Below, piece after piece: positions 36,601 to 46,190 of a stretch of DNA of 64,000 nt. Every line of letters starts with the position of its first letter. The first letter of the stretch is position 1. This DNA comes from Nodularia spumigena CCY9414 (GTDB lineage: Bacteria; Cyanobacteriota; Cyanobacteriia; Cyanobacteriales; Nostocaceae): the NCBI RefSeq assembly GCF_000340565.2, contig NZ_CP007203.1, forward strand, positions 1,242,028 to 1,306,027, given 5' to 3'. A program made the translations under genes and the position numbers. The notes beneath the pieces are model-generated. The model was not told the origin of the DNA and did no database searches. It was given only the letters and a program-made list of their open reading frames with translations.

Positions 36601-38436
36601 TGTTGCAGATGCTTCTTCAGCATTGGGAATTTCCGGTGGGGACTGATGTTGATTATCTACTTTAGGTGATTTCTGTTTTGCCAAATTTTCATCGGCTTGT
36701 TGAAATAACAATTGTATTTTGTTGCGCCAGTATTGAGTATCAGGCAACTTTTCGGCATGATTTTTATAATCTAAAACTTTGTCCCATTCACCGTTGTCTA
36801 TTGCCTTATTGATGTCATTAAATAGCGCCTCGGCCTTAGCCCAATCTTTTTGCCACTGATTAATCATAGAAACTGTCTCTTTAAAGCCAGAAGAAGCATG
36901 ACCAGGAATAGACCGCATTAAAGCGATCGCTCCTCGCAAATCTCCTGATTCATACTTCTGTTGAGCTTCTGCTATAATCTTTTCACTATCATCACTAGGC
37001 TCTGATTGATTGGAAGTATCTGCTGGTTCTGGCTGAGGTTGTGGTTTAGGCTGAGGAATCGGTCGAGCGGTAATCAAATTACTATCATCTACTGTATTAA
37101 TAGCAATGCCTTTGTCTCGGAGGCAAGAAACCCACTGTTCTTTATTGGTAATGACATCTAGGTGCGCCCAAGCCAAACCACCAGAGTTGATTTTAACTTC
37201 TACCCAACCCCGTTTTGTGCGCTTGCCAGTCACCTCAAACCCAGTATTTTCACCAACTGTTTGCACCACAGTATCAGAATTAATCGAGCTAGGTTCAGAA
37301 CGAACATTAGAATTACCTGCGACCACAGCCAAGCAGTTCTTCCCTGGGGTATTATTCCCCGTAAAATTAGGAGCTAAATTCCTGACATTGGGGTAGACAT
37401 TTGTGGCTAAAGCCGCCCCACCTGCCAAAAATAAGCCAATTAAGAACGGCCACGGGTCAATTTTGTGAGATTCTTGACGGACTGGTTTAGCAGCCAAAGG
37501 ATTTGCTGGCGCTACTGCAATGGTTTTTTGTGGAGATAATTGAGATAAAGACTTAGTGGGTTGGTAGGGCTGATGGTGAGAGATTTCTGGAGGTGTGGCT
37601 GGTGTAAATACCCGATTAGTGCTGCTTATACAAGCTTGCAGTGCTTCTGTTGCGCTTTGGTAGCGGTCTTTGAAATGATAATGCACCATTTTGGTGATGA
37701 CTGCTGCCAACCGATAGTTGACTTGTGCTAAATGCTGCCAGAGGAATTCTCCAGTATTGGGGTCTTCTGGTAATTCGGCTGCGGGTACTCCTGTGAGCGC
37801 TTGAATTGCAATAATGCCCAGGGAATAAATATCACTGTTGGGGCGGGGTTTACCTTGTCCTTGTTCGGTTGGCATATAGCCGGGAGTGCCAATGGCAACT
37901 GTTGCTGTAGGTTGGACTCCCACGCTGACCATTGGTAATCTTAACTGTTTGACTGCCCCAAAATCTACTAAAACTAATTTCTGATCACAGGCGCGACGGA
38001 TAATGTTATCTGGCTTAATATCGCGGTGAATCACGCCTTGAGTGTGAACAAACTCTAGGATTCCCAGAACTCCTTGCAACAGTTCTATGACTTGGCTTTC
38101 ACTCCAAGGCTCACCGGGTATGAGTTCCTCTGCTAGGGTTTGTCCGGCAATATATTCTTGGACTAAATAAAATTCTTGGTTTTCATCAAAGTAAGCCAGT
38201 AGCCGGGGTATCTGGTCATGATGTCCTAAATTTTCTAACGTTTCGGCTTCGCTGTTAAATAAACGCTTGGCTGTGTCAAAAACTCTGGGATCGGAAGTTG
38301 CAGGTTTGAGATGCTTGACGACGCAGATTGGGTTCCCTGGCCTCCTGGTATCTTGGGCAATATAGGTTTGACCAAATCCCCCGTGCGCTAGGACTTGAAT
38401 AACTTGGTAACGATTGTCTAGTAGCTTGCCGATCAT
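36559..38436 (-). CDS. Membrane Ser/Thr protein kinase with SH3-like domain
   Basis: A 625-residue PknB-type kinase. The catalytic domain (1-270) is complete: glycine loop AHGGFGQTY, catalytic Lys in CVVKHLKP, HRDIKPDN, LVDFGAVKQL, and GTPGYMPTEQ. A membrane helix lies near 330 (FLIGLFLAGGAALAT). An SH3b-type domain follows (about 365-435, AGNSNVRSEPSSINSDTVVQ), then a Pro/Gln linker and a helical repeat region. The final residues (EEAGEQGAGSKGE) come from an intergenic-type repeat, so the C-terminus was probably extended by repeat invasion. Targets unknown. Confidence 0.92.
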   Translation of the reverse strand: MIGKLLDNRYQVIQVLAHGGFGQTYIAQDTRRPGNPICVVKHLKPATSDPRVFDTAKRLFNSEAETLENLGHHDQIPRLLAYFDENQEFYLVQEYIAGQTLAEELIPGEPWSESQVIELLQGVLGILEFVHTQGVIHRDIKPDNIIRRACDQKLVLVDFGAVKQLRLPMVSVGVQPTATVAIGTPGYMPTEQGQGKPRPNSDIYSLGIIAIQALTGVPAAELPEDPNTGEFLWQHLAQVNYRLAAVITKMVHYHFKDRYQSATEALQACISSTNRVFTPATPPEISHHQPYQPTKSLSQLSPQKTIAVAPANPLAAKPVRQESHKIDPWPFLIGLFLAGGAALATNVYPNVRNLAPNFTGNNTPGKNCLAVVAGNSNVRSEPSSINSDTVVQTVGENTGFEVTGKRTKRGWVEVKINSGGLAWAHLDVITNKEQWVSCLRDKGIAINTVDDSNLITARPIPQPKPQPQPEPADTSNQSEPSDDSEKIIAEAQQKYESGDLRGAIALMRSIPGHASSGFKETVSMINQWQKDWAKAEALFNDINKAIDNGEWDKVLDYKNHAEKLPDTQYWRNKIQLLFQQADENLAKQKSPKVDNQHQSPPEIPNAEEASATEEAGEQGAGSKGE

Positions 38437-38599
38437 ATTTTCCCCTCAGAGTTATTACCTGATTTTTCTGTGGTAATAAGTATCTCCAAATTTTATGGCA
38501 TGAAATCCGCTATCTTGGGATAAAGATTTAAACTAAAAAATTTGCTTTTTAATCAAGTTAGACGGTTTATTTGTCAATTAGTGTCCCCTTTTATTACCA

Positions 38600-39088
38600 A
38601 TGCCACCTAGAATATCTAACCCAGTCACATGGCAGCAGGCTGAACTCCTCATGCAACCTGCGTTTATTCGTGTTGTCGATAATATTCGCAAGCATCTTGA
38701 CACGTCTACTTGGAAGGGAACTTACCATGATGTCTTGATTTGGCCAGCTAACACCACTGATGAAATTAAAGCTTTGGTAACTCAGTTATTGCAAGAAATG
38801 GAAACTGCAACCTTAGAACAGGCGGATGAAATTCGCGCGACTCTTGCCTCGCTGCCCATGCCCCATCCAGGATACCATCTGCTTTTGCAACGTCAACAGC
38901 ATCAGGTGAGTATAGATTTGTGGGAAATTTGTTATCAAGTCTGTTTTCTTAATTACTCTCCTGTGAGTGAAGCTGTAAATATTGATAGTCGTTTAATTGA
39001 TGAGGCGGGTGAGGTGGATTGGCAGTGTTTGGAAGATAAGACTAGGGATTTAGTGGGACAGGCATTTGCTAATTTACCGGAGGATTAA
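38600..39088 (+). CDS. Conserved hypothetical protein, 162 residues
   Basis: A soluble, probably all-helical protein with no recognised domain. Typical stretches are PVTWQQAELLMQPAFIRVVD, STWKGTYHDVLIWP and LPMPHPGYHLLLQRQQHQVS. It has one or two cysteines (CYQVCFLN) and an acidic end. It is divergent from the kinase gene at 36559, sharing a 163-bp upstream region. Composition is normal for the window, so it is very likely a real cyanobacterial gene. Confidence 0.75.
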   Translation: MPPRISNPVTWQQAELLMQPAFIRVVDNIRKHLDTSTWKGTYHDVLIWPANTTDEIKALVTQLLQEMETATLEQADEIRATLASLPMPHPGYHLLLQRQQHQVSIDLWEICYQVCFLNYSPVSEAVNIDSRLIDEAGEVDWQCLEDKTRDLVGQAFANLPED

Positions 39089-39202
39089 ACCGTGCTTGTC
39101 TGAATTTTTATTAGTTATATCTGAATGAAATAAACAAGGGCGGGCATCTTTGCCCTCCCCCACAAGATTTATATATTGCAAAGTGCTGTAGGATGGCTGG
39201 AT

Positions 39203-40738
39203 TTATATCCAGGTGTTAAACCACATTCGGATTTTGTAACTTTCTGGGGATAGAGGTAAACCCAAATATATGGGCATCCAAAAGATGAAGGCAGCAAGAA
39301 TTAGGAATGTTATGCTGATACCTACTGCCCGAATTTCGCGGTAATAACTGCTAAGACACTGGTCTACAAGCCAAGCGATCGCTAAAAATACAAATACTAC
39401 AGCACTCATATAATGATACATAAAAACGCACCTTGTTACTTTTACCCAAGGTAATAAGTTAGCAGCATAATTTAAAATTAAGTATAGGGACATCCAAGTA
39501 TTAACGGTCATATTTGCAGGTACTACAAGTTGCTTTTTTTGCAACCAAGGAATCACCACTTGTAATACCAACATCACTGCTAAAAACAAAATGGCGGCGA
39601 CACCAAACCACCACAAAAAAGGATTTCCCATTGCGTGGACATCATAAATAATTTTCTCGGTCCCAGGAGGTAAAGGAGGCTGCAATACTGACAAGGGTTG
39701 ATTAATACTCTCAGCCGTTTGGTAATAATAGGCAATTGGTCGATTCATTAATGGCCATTTATACCATGCTGCACAGTAAGGATGCACATCGGCACTGTTT
39801 CCCCCCATCTGGAGGTGAAAACTCAAAATTTTCTGATGTACTGCAATAAATCCATATCTTCTATCTAGCTGGAGATGAGGAATCCAAATGATGCTGTATA
39901 CGATAGCTGGGATAATTCCCAGATAAAATAGCATTTGAAAAATATTGATCTGCGTCAGCTTTTGTAGTGGTGTCTGAAGGGCAATTTCTGGGGATGTGCG
40001 ATTGATATCAACCCATTTGCGATACCAATTATTCAGAAATATCTTTGTTTGTCTGATGACTGTTGCGGGAGATGTTACCAGATTTGGGTTATCAGGAAAA
40101 GATTGGATTCCGCGAATTATATAAGCTGCTATCCAAATTAAATAAGCACCTAACAAAAACCATAAGCCATTCCACTTAGTGGCAACTGATGCCCCAAAAC
40201 TCACCCCAGCTAACACTAAATACCAATAACGTTGTTGATTTTGGTGATTTAATCCTAATAGTAAAAACCATTGTCCTAATAAACCAAAGATGATAATATA
40301 TATATTATTTAAAGCATATCGCGATTCTACTAAAAAGAAACCATCACAGGCTGTAAATAAACCTGCCAATAAAGCAAAACGATAACGATGATTTAATTGA
40401 TAGGCAATAGCTGCGACAACTAAAGGAATAAATGAGCCAGTTAGGGCATTTAACCAACGATAACTCCAAGGCGATCGCACTGAACCTGTAAGTTCATTTA
40501 CTGTATCTTGTCCAAAGGGAAGATGACTACCCATCCAAATCCCAATACCAATAATATATTGACTCAGGGGCGGATGGGCATTAAAAAATGGTGTATTGGT
40601 GAGATAATTATTACCAAATTTGGCAAAATAAACTTCATCAAATACTAGAGTGTTAAATCGCTCTAATCCCCAAAACCGTAAGCACAGTGATAGAAGAAAG
40701 ACACCTAATATCCCAATTTGAAACCACTTTTTAGTCAT
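39203..40738 (-). CDS. Protein O-mannosyltransferase (PMT/GT39-like) membrane protein
   Basis: A 511-residue polytopic membrane glycosyltransferase. The first outer loop has the catalytic-type acidic pair in LVFDEVYFAKFGNNYL and NAHPPLSQYIIGIG, which is diagnostic for GT-C PMTs. The loop MGGNSADVHPYCAAWYKWPL is also family-typical, and the C-terminal half has NYAANLLPWVKVTRC and repeated helices. It should transfer mannose (or another hexose) from a lipid-phosphate donor to exported proteins or lipids. The start ATG is at 40738; a Rpn-gene relic lies just upstream. Confidence 0.9.
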   Translation of the reverse strand: MTKKWFQIGILGVFLLSLCLRFWGLERFNTLVFDEVYFAKFGNNYLTNTPFFNAHPPLSQYIIGIGIWMGSHLPFGQDTVNELTGSVRSPWSYRWLNALTGSFIPLVVAAIAYQLNHRYRFALLAGLFTACDGFFLVESRYALNNIYIIIFGLLGQWFLLLGLNHQNQQRYWYLVLAGVSFGASVATKWNGLWFLLGAYLIWIAAYIIRGIQSFPDNPNLVTSPATVIRQTKIFLNNWYRKWVDINRTSPEIALQTPLQKLTQINIFQMLFYLGIIPAIVYSIIWIPHLQLDRRYGFIAVHQKILSFHLQMGGNSADVHPYCAAWYKWPLMNRPIAYYYQTAESINQPLSVLQPPLPPGTEKIIYDVHAMGNPFLWWFGVAAILFLAVMLVLQVVIPWLQKKQLVVPANMTVNTWMSLYLILNYAANLLPWVKVTRCVFMYHYMSAVVFVFLAIAWLVDQCLSSYYREIRAVGISITFLILAAFIFWMPIYLGLPLSPESYKIRMWFNTWI

Positions 40739-40775
40739 TTGTCAATACAGAAGGATATTATGCGCGAATAAAACT

Positions 40776-40898
40776 GAAGGTTTGGAAAAAGGTAGACAAG
40801 AAGGTAGTCAGGAGAAAGCACATTAAATTGCCATTAACTTACTAGCAGAAGGAATGGCAATTGAAGCGATCGCATCACTGGTTGATCTGAGTCTGTAG
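40776..40898 (+). pseudogene. Relic of an Rpn-family nuclease gene C-terminus
   Basis: In one frame the sequence reads EGLEKGRQEGSQEKAH, a stop, then IAINLLAEGMAIEAIASLVD, then a stop. This is the characteristic C-terminal end (charged KGRQEG linker, LLxEGMxIEAIAxLTGLS-type helix) of Rpn/PD-(D/E)XK transposase-like proteins. Nothing of the nuclease core remains, so it is a decayed fragment between the mannosyltransferase and ABC genes. Confidence 0.7.
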
Positions 40899-40965
40899 TG
40901 CAACATTTACAGCATCAACACTTCTGTTCTCAAGCATAGCTTTCTCTGTACTTAATGGCAGAAAA

Positions 40966-42708
40966 TTAGCTAAAAGCATTCAAATTAACAGTATATTCAT
41001 CCATCGGTAACAACCGCCAATTAGAGCTACCATCGAGTTCTAACACGTACTCATGGTACTGTAACAAACTGGGGCGATGTCCCACACTAATTAATGTAGT
41101 TTCCTTGGCTTTGAGTTGTTGATAAAGGTTCTTTTCATTAGCTAAATCCAGCGCACTGGTAGCTTCATCAAGGATGACATAGTTAGGCATACTCAGCAAA
41201 AGTCGAGCAAAAGCCAAGCGCTGTTGTTCGCCTAAAGAAAGTACATTAGCCCAGTCTAACTCGACATCAAAGCCACCAACTCGTTCTGGTAACTCTGCCA
41301 AATTCACCTCTTCTAAGACATGGCGCATTTTGCTTTCGAGGATATCATTGTCAGGATTGGGGTAGAGTAACTGACTCCGCAGCGAACCCAATACCATATA
41401 AGGACGTTGGGGTAAAAACATCATTTCCGATAGAGAAGGGCGGATAATTTGACCAGTACCCGCATTCCATAATCCGGCGATCGCTCTTAATAAAGAACTC
41501 TTACCACTACCACTATTTCCCACAATTACCAAACCCTCACCAGGCTGTAACATGAATGGTAAATCCCGAACCAAGGTGCGTTCGTAGTTGGGAGTCATTA
41601 GGGTGACGCTACGTAATTCAATCCGAGAGTCTTCCGTAACATCGATAGTCCTGATTCCTGGCTGTTGTTGGTCTGAAGTTTCCAGAACTTCGTCTAAGTC
41701 GCCCATCCGTTCAATACCGGCAGCAAAAGCTGTTAAGCTTTCAAATTGTCCCACCACCACAGATAAAGCACTAAAAATCTGACTGAAGGCGATCGCCGCT
41801 TGAGTGAATGTCCCAAAATCAGTCTCACCTGCAAAGTAAATAGGTGCAATTACCAAGTAAGGAAGTGCGGAAACAAAATAGTTATAGCTAGTAGTAAAAA
41901 AACCTAAATTACGTTGCCAATTTATCAATAAATCAAAGTTGAGAATTGCTCGCATAAAACGCTGTTTTAGCTGAAGTATTTCTTCTGTTTCACCTTGATA
42001 AAAAGCAATAGATTCGGCATTATCTCGCACATGAATGAGTCCATAACGAAAATCAGCTTCTCGTTTAAGTTGATTATAGTTAATGCCAATTAATCGTTGA
42101 CCAATCCCAGCCGTAACCACTGTCCCCAGAATTGCATAAATTACCAGCGCCACTGATAAAGAAACTGAGATAGATAATAAAACTCCAGTGAAAGATATTA
42201 AAGTAATAATTGATGTCAGAATCAGCAATGTAAAAGATAAACTGGTACGAGTAAATGACCTAATATCTTCAGCAATTCGCTGGTCTGGGTTGTCAATTTT
42301 TTGATTAAAATTAATTTGGTAATAAGCACGATTTTGGAAATATTTATCGAGAAAATGGTTTGTCAACCACTCCCGCCATTGCAATCCCAATTTGTCTTGG
42401 ATATAGCCATACATGACCACAATGGGAGTACCAAGGACTAACAACCCAGCATACAAGGTGATGAAGCGCCAAAAGATTGACGCATCTTTAGTTTGGGGAA
42501 AAGTTGCCAGAGAAGTATCAATATTCCGGAAAATAAAGCTAATACCGACATTAATCGCATTAACGGCTAATGCCAAGAGTAGCAAAAGTCCTAATAATCC
42601 CCTAGCCTTCCATTTTTGTTCAGAAAACCAGTAGGGTTTGGCAACCTTGAGAAATTTATGCCACAATTCGGGGTCTAATCGTTTGGGCTGAGGTGTTGTT
42701 GTACTCAT
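40966..42708 (-). CDS. ABC transporter, fused membrane/ATPase (SbmA/BacA-YddA type)
   Basis: A 580-residue half-transporter. Membrane part 1-340 with about six helices is of the ABC_membrane_2 type (LGLQWREWLTNHFLDKYFQN, then NPDQRIAEDIRSFTR). The ATPase follows: Walker A VGNSGSGKSS, ABC signature LSLGEQQRLAFARLL, Walker B YVILDEATSALD and switch His in ISVGHRP. This is the ABC-D family that includes YddA and peroxisomal carriers; the SbmA relatives import peptides. The double-glycine peptide gene at 43011 is 300 bp away, divergent; a functional link is possible but unproven. Confidence 0.9.
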   Translation of the reverse strand: MSTTTPQPKRLDPELWHKFLKVAKPYWFSEQKWKARGLLGLLLLLALAVNAINVGISFIFRNIDTSLATFPQTKDASIFWRFITLYAGLLVLGTPIVVMYGYIQDKLGLQWREWLTNHFLDKYFQNRAYYQINFNQKIDNPDQRIAEDIRSFTRTSLSFTLLILTSIITLISFTGVLLSISVSLSVALVIYAILGTVVTAGIGQRLIGINYNQLKREADFRYGLIHVRDNAESIAFYQGETEEILQLKQRFMRAILNFDLLINWQRNLGFFTTSYNYFVSALPYLVIAPIYFAGETDFGTFTQAAIAFSQIFSALSVVVGQFESLTAFAAGIERMGDLDEVLETSDQQQPGIRTIDVTEDSRIELRSVTLMTPNYERTLVRDLPFMLQPGEGLVIVGNSGSGKSSLLRAIAGLWNAGTGQIIRPSLSEMMFLPQRPYMVLGSLRSQLLYPNPDNDILESKMRHVLEEVNLAELPERVGGFDVELDWANVLSLGEQQRLAFARLLLSMPNYVILDEATSALDLANEKNLYQQLKAKETTLISVGHRPSLLQYHEYVLELDGSSNWRLLPMDEYTVNLNAFS

Positions 42709-43010
42709 TAGTAATTTTTTTGAGAATATCTAACTGTCTTTAATAATAAGTGCGATCGCCCCTGATTTTTTGTTCCCCTGCCATAGGCTAAACTCTAGGC
42801 TATAGCAGTAATTTTGGACATAACGCAACGCAGTCCTTGCCCTGGGAGTGGGAAGATATAAGATGAATCTGCAACTGCATCCGAGACAACTGGGATTTGT
42901 TTCTTTATACAGAGAATAATATTTACAGACAATATAAGTAAATTTCCTCCAATTCAAATAACAAATATGCTTAAATGTTGTTGTAAGCACCATAAAGGGA
43001 GACAACTTCA

Positions 43011-43310
43011 ATGAAGTCTAATCACATTTCTGCCGAACGCCAGCCTCAAGAGTCGCTGTGGACAGAACTAACCGAGGAAGAAACCGAGAAGGTACAAGGG
43101 GGATTTGGATTTTTCTTTGACAGAAATAGATTTCGCAATTTACTGTTTAACTTACTCAGTCAAATTACTGCGCGAGTCAGAGAGGTAGGAGTTCAGAACC
43201 CGATGACTCCCGGTAATGAGAGCTTTAGTGTAGAAAGGACTGAGACCATTATTGTGAAAAACGGTCAGACCATTTTTAGCGAAAAAACTGAGGAAATTAC
43301 TGTGCGATAG
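43011..43310 (+). CDS. Double-glycine leader peptide (bacteriocin-like precursor)
   Basis: A 99-residue protein. The first 31 residues are a leader of the double-glycine class: LWTELTEEETEKVQGG, with Gly30-Gly31 followed by FGFFF. Such leaders are cut by peptidase-containing ABC exporters. The remaining 68 residues have a hydrophobic/basic start (NRFRNLLFNLLSQITARVRE) and a Glu/Thr-rich end with no cysteine, unlike many modified peptides. GGGAGA precedes the ATG at 43011. No peptidase-type exporter or modifying enzyme lies next to it in the window. The product may be a bacteriocin-like or signalling peptide. Confidence 0.72.
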   Translation: MKSNHISAERQPQESLWTELTEEETEKVQGGFGFFFDRNRFRNLLFNLLSQITARVREVGVQNPMTPGNESFSVERTETIIVKNGQTIFSEKTEEITVR

Positions 43311-43319
43311 CCAATAAAG

Positions 43320-43470
43320 CTAGGGAGTGTTTTGAAACCCAAAATTAGACGTAAATGTAGGTTGGGTTGAGGTTTTGGGAAACCCAACTTTACCCAATAT
43401 TTGGTTTGCTTCGTACAGGTGGCGCTGCGCTTAACCCAACCTAGTTCTAGACTTTGAAAACACGCCCTAG
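43320..43470. mobile_element. 151-bp inverted-repeat element
   Basis: Ends CTAGGGAGTGTTTTGAAA and TTGAAAACACGCCCTAG are inverted repeats with few mismatches. Inside is a second pair, TAGGTTGGGTT and AACCCAACCTA. A related AACCCAACCTAC hairpin occurs near 27850-27920. It encodes no protein and starts 10 bp after the double-glycine gene. Confidence 0.7.
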
Positions 43471-43561
43471 TTTTAAGTTGACAATTTATCTGTCTAGATT
43501 TGGTGACTCTTGGTTAAGTTTGTCTAGATTTTTATGAGCGGTTTCCCCAGGGGTTGAATTT

Positions 43562-46012
43562 CTAGATATTTTGCTCCACTTTGGCAATTTCCAACATTGT
43601 TTTTAACACCGAATCTGGATTCAAACTGATAGAATCAATTCCCTGTTCTACTAAAAATTGGGCAAATTCAGGGTAATCACTGGGCGCTTGACCGCAAATA
43701 CCGATTTTGCGGTGATATTTTTTCGCCGCTTCTATGGCCATTTTCACCATGCGCTTCACACCCTGACTGCGTTCATCAAATAACCGCGCCACCAAGGCTG
43801 AATCCCTATCTATGCCTAATGTTAACTGAGTTAAGTCATTGGAACCAATGGAGAAGCCATCAAAAACCTCTGCAAACTCCTCAGCCATAATCACATTATT
43901 GGGTAACTCGCACATTACATACACTTGCAAGTCGTTTACACCCTGTTTTAAATGATTTTTTGCCATTTCTGCTAACACCATCCGCCCTTCATCGGGAGTG
44001 CGACAGAAGGGAATCATTGGGATAACGTTAGTTAAACCCATTTCGTCCCGAACTCGCTTAATAGATTCACACTCTAAGGCAAAAGCTTCTTGATATCCTG
44101 TGTCATAGTAACGGGCTGCACCCCGCCAACCCAACATGGGGTTTTCTTCTTTGGGTTCAAATTGCTGACCACCTAAAAGATTAGCATATTCATTACTTTT
44201 GAAATCCGACATTCTGACAATTACTGGCTTAGGATAAAAAGCTGCCGCAATTCTGCCTATACCTTGGGATAATTTATCAACAAAATATTGGGGTTTAACG
44301 TCGTAAAGGGCGGTAATTTGATTAATTTTGGCTTTGACAAATTTATCTTCTAACTTATCGTAGTGAATCAACGCCATTGGATGAATTTGGATTTGGTTGG
44401 CGATGATAAATTCTGTGCGGGCTAAACCTACGCCATCATTAGGAATTGCAGATAAACTTAATGCTTCTTGGGGGTTTCCCACATTCATTAAAATTTGGGT
44501 ACGGGTGCGGGGTAAGTTTTCTAGGAGAACTTCTTTAATTTCAAAGGGTAATAAACCAGGATAAACTTTGCCTTCATCTCCCTCGGCGCAAGAAATTGTT
44601 ACCTCTTGACCAGTTTTTAAGACTGCTGTCGCATTGCTACACCCCACAATGGCGGGGACTCCCAATTCTCGCGCAATAATCGCCGCGTGACAGGTGCGCC
44701 CCCCGGAGTTGGTGACAATGGCGCTGGCGCGTTTCATTATCGGTTCCCAGTCGGGGTCTGTTCTTTCTGTTACTAATACATCGCCGGTTTGGAATTGGTC
44801 GATTTTATTCACATCTAAAATTAGATGTACTTTCCCTTGACTAATGGCTTCTCCTACAGCCCGACCTGTTACTAGGGAATGGGGGAATTTTACTTCTTTA
44901 TCTGTTTTCAGGAAATGATAACTCCGCAAAACGTTCTCTGTTTTCTGCGACTGGACTGTTTCGGGACGGGCTTGGACAACAAAAAGTTGATTGGTAATTC
45001 CGTCTTTTGCCCACTCGATATCCATTGGGGAGTAATGACCGTGGGTTTGGGAATAATGGTCTTCTATTAAACAAGCCCAATGTGCTAGTTGTAAAATTTC
45101 TGCATCACTCAGAGCAAATTTACCTTGTTCTGTGGGGGAGACGGCGACATTTTTGGTGAATTTTGAGCCGTCATCATAGATCATTTTTAATTCTTTGCTG
45201 CCCAACTTTTTATCGATAATGGGGCGGAAACCTGCTTTTAATGTGGGTTTGAAAACATAGTATTCATCGGGGTTAATGGTTCCTTGAACTACGTTTTCGC
45301 CTAAACCGTAAGCGGCTGTAATTAGTGCAGCATCTTTAAATCCGGTTTCGGTGTCTATGGAGAACATGACTCCAGATGTGGCTAAGTCAGAACGTACCAT
45401 TTTTTGTACGCCGACGGCGAGGGCAATGCTAAAGTGATCAAATCCTTTGGTGTGGCGATAGGATATGGCGCGGTCGGTAAATATAGAAGCAAAGCATTTA
45501 TGACAAGCTGCTAAAACTCCTTGGACTCCGACAACGTTTAAGTAACTTTCTTGCTGTCCTGCAAAACTTGCGTCGGGGAGGTCTTCGGCTGTGGCGCTGG
45601 AACGGACGGCGACATCTGTATCTGTGTTGTATTGTTCGCATAGTTTGAGATATGCTGAGGCGATCGCATCCCTTAAGTCTACAGGAAACGGTGTGTGCAT
45701 CAGTAGCGATCGCGCTTTTTTTCCCCGTACCCGTAAATTTTTCACATCCTCAACATCGATATCCGCAAAGAGTTCCCGTAACTGTGCTTCTAACCCAGCC
45801 GACTCGATGAAATACCGATAAGCATAAGCAGTGGTAGCAAATCCTGTGGGAACGTTCACGCCTTGGGGTGTCAACTGTTGAATCATTTCCCCTAGTGAGG
45901 CATTTTTCCCCCCAACTAAGGGTATATCACCAATACCAACTTCATTAAACCAGAGAATCAGCGATCGCCCTTTGTCAGTTTGAGTCAATGTGTTTGGAGA
46001 TACCGTAACCAT
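43562..46012 (-). CDS. ppsA: Phosphoenolpyruvate synthase
   Basis: An 816-residue enzyme converting pyruvate and ATP to phosphoenolpyruvate, AMP and phosphate. The N-terminal ATP-grasp domain (VGGKNASLGEMIQQL, AVRSSATAEDLPDASFAGQQ) is followed by the swivelling domain with the catalytic histidine in GGRTCHAAIIAREL. The C-terminal PEP/pyruvate barrel has MLGWRGAARYY, VYVMCELPNN, and GSNDLTQLTLGIDRDS. Full length, no missing parts. It is a single gene. Confidence 0.97.
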   Translation of the reverse strand: MVTVSPNTLTQTDKGRSLILWFNEVGIGDIPLVGGKNASLGEMIQQLTPQGVNVPTGFATTAYAYRYFIESAGLEAQLRELFADIDVEDVKNLRVRGKKARSLLMHTPFPVDLRDAIASAYLKLCEQYNTDTDVAVRSSATAEDLPDASFAGQQESYLNVVGVQGVLAACHKCFASIFTDRAISYRHTKGFDHFSIALAVGVQKMVRSDLATSGVMFSIDTETGFKDAALITAAYGLGENVVQGTINPDEYYVFKPTLKAGFRPIIDKKLGSKELKMIYDDGSKFTKNVAVSPTEQGKFALSDAEILQLAHWACLIEDHYSQTHGHYSPMDIEWAKDGITNQLFVVQARPETVQSQKTENVLRSYHFLKTDKEVKFPHSLVTGRAVGEAISQGKVHLILDVNKIDQFQTGDVLVTERTDPDWEPIMKRASAIVTNSGGRTCHAAIIARELGVPAIVGCSNATAVLKTGQEVTISCAEGDEGKVYPGLLPFEIKEVLLENLPRTRTQILMNVGNPQEALSLSAIPNDGVGLARTEFIIANQIQIHPMALIHYDKLEDKFVKAKINQITALYDVKPQYFVDKLSQGIGRIAAAFYPKPVIVRMSDFKSNEYANLLGGQQFEPKEENPMLGWRGAARYYDTGYQEAFALECESIKRVRDEMGLTNVIPMIPFCRTPDEGRMVLAEMAKNHLKQGVNDLQVYVMCELPNNVIMAEEFAEVFDGFSIGSNDLTQLTLGIDRDSALVARLFDERSQGVKRMVKMAIEAAKKYHRKIGICGQAPSDYPEFAQFLVEQGIDSISLNPDSVLKTMLEIAKVEQNI

Positions 46013-46190
46013 CTGTATTACCTCTCAAGTAGACGCTCTGGTTGTCAGGTTGTTATCGCTAGGATATTTTCCCTATGTTTAATTTTAGATTTAAGATTTA
46101 GTATCGTGCTATCCCATGCAAGATTATAGTTAGGAAAATTTAACATTTTCTTAGATAATAGCAATATTAAAATCCCAAGTTTATGGCAAA

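Noticed and set aside
42730..43011. 93-codon minus-strand frame between the ABC gene and the double-glycine gene
   Set aside because: Irregular composition, covers the likely promoter of both genes.
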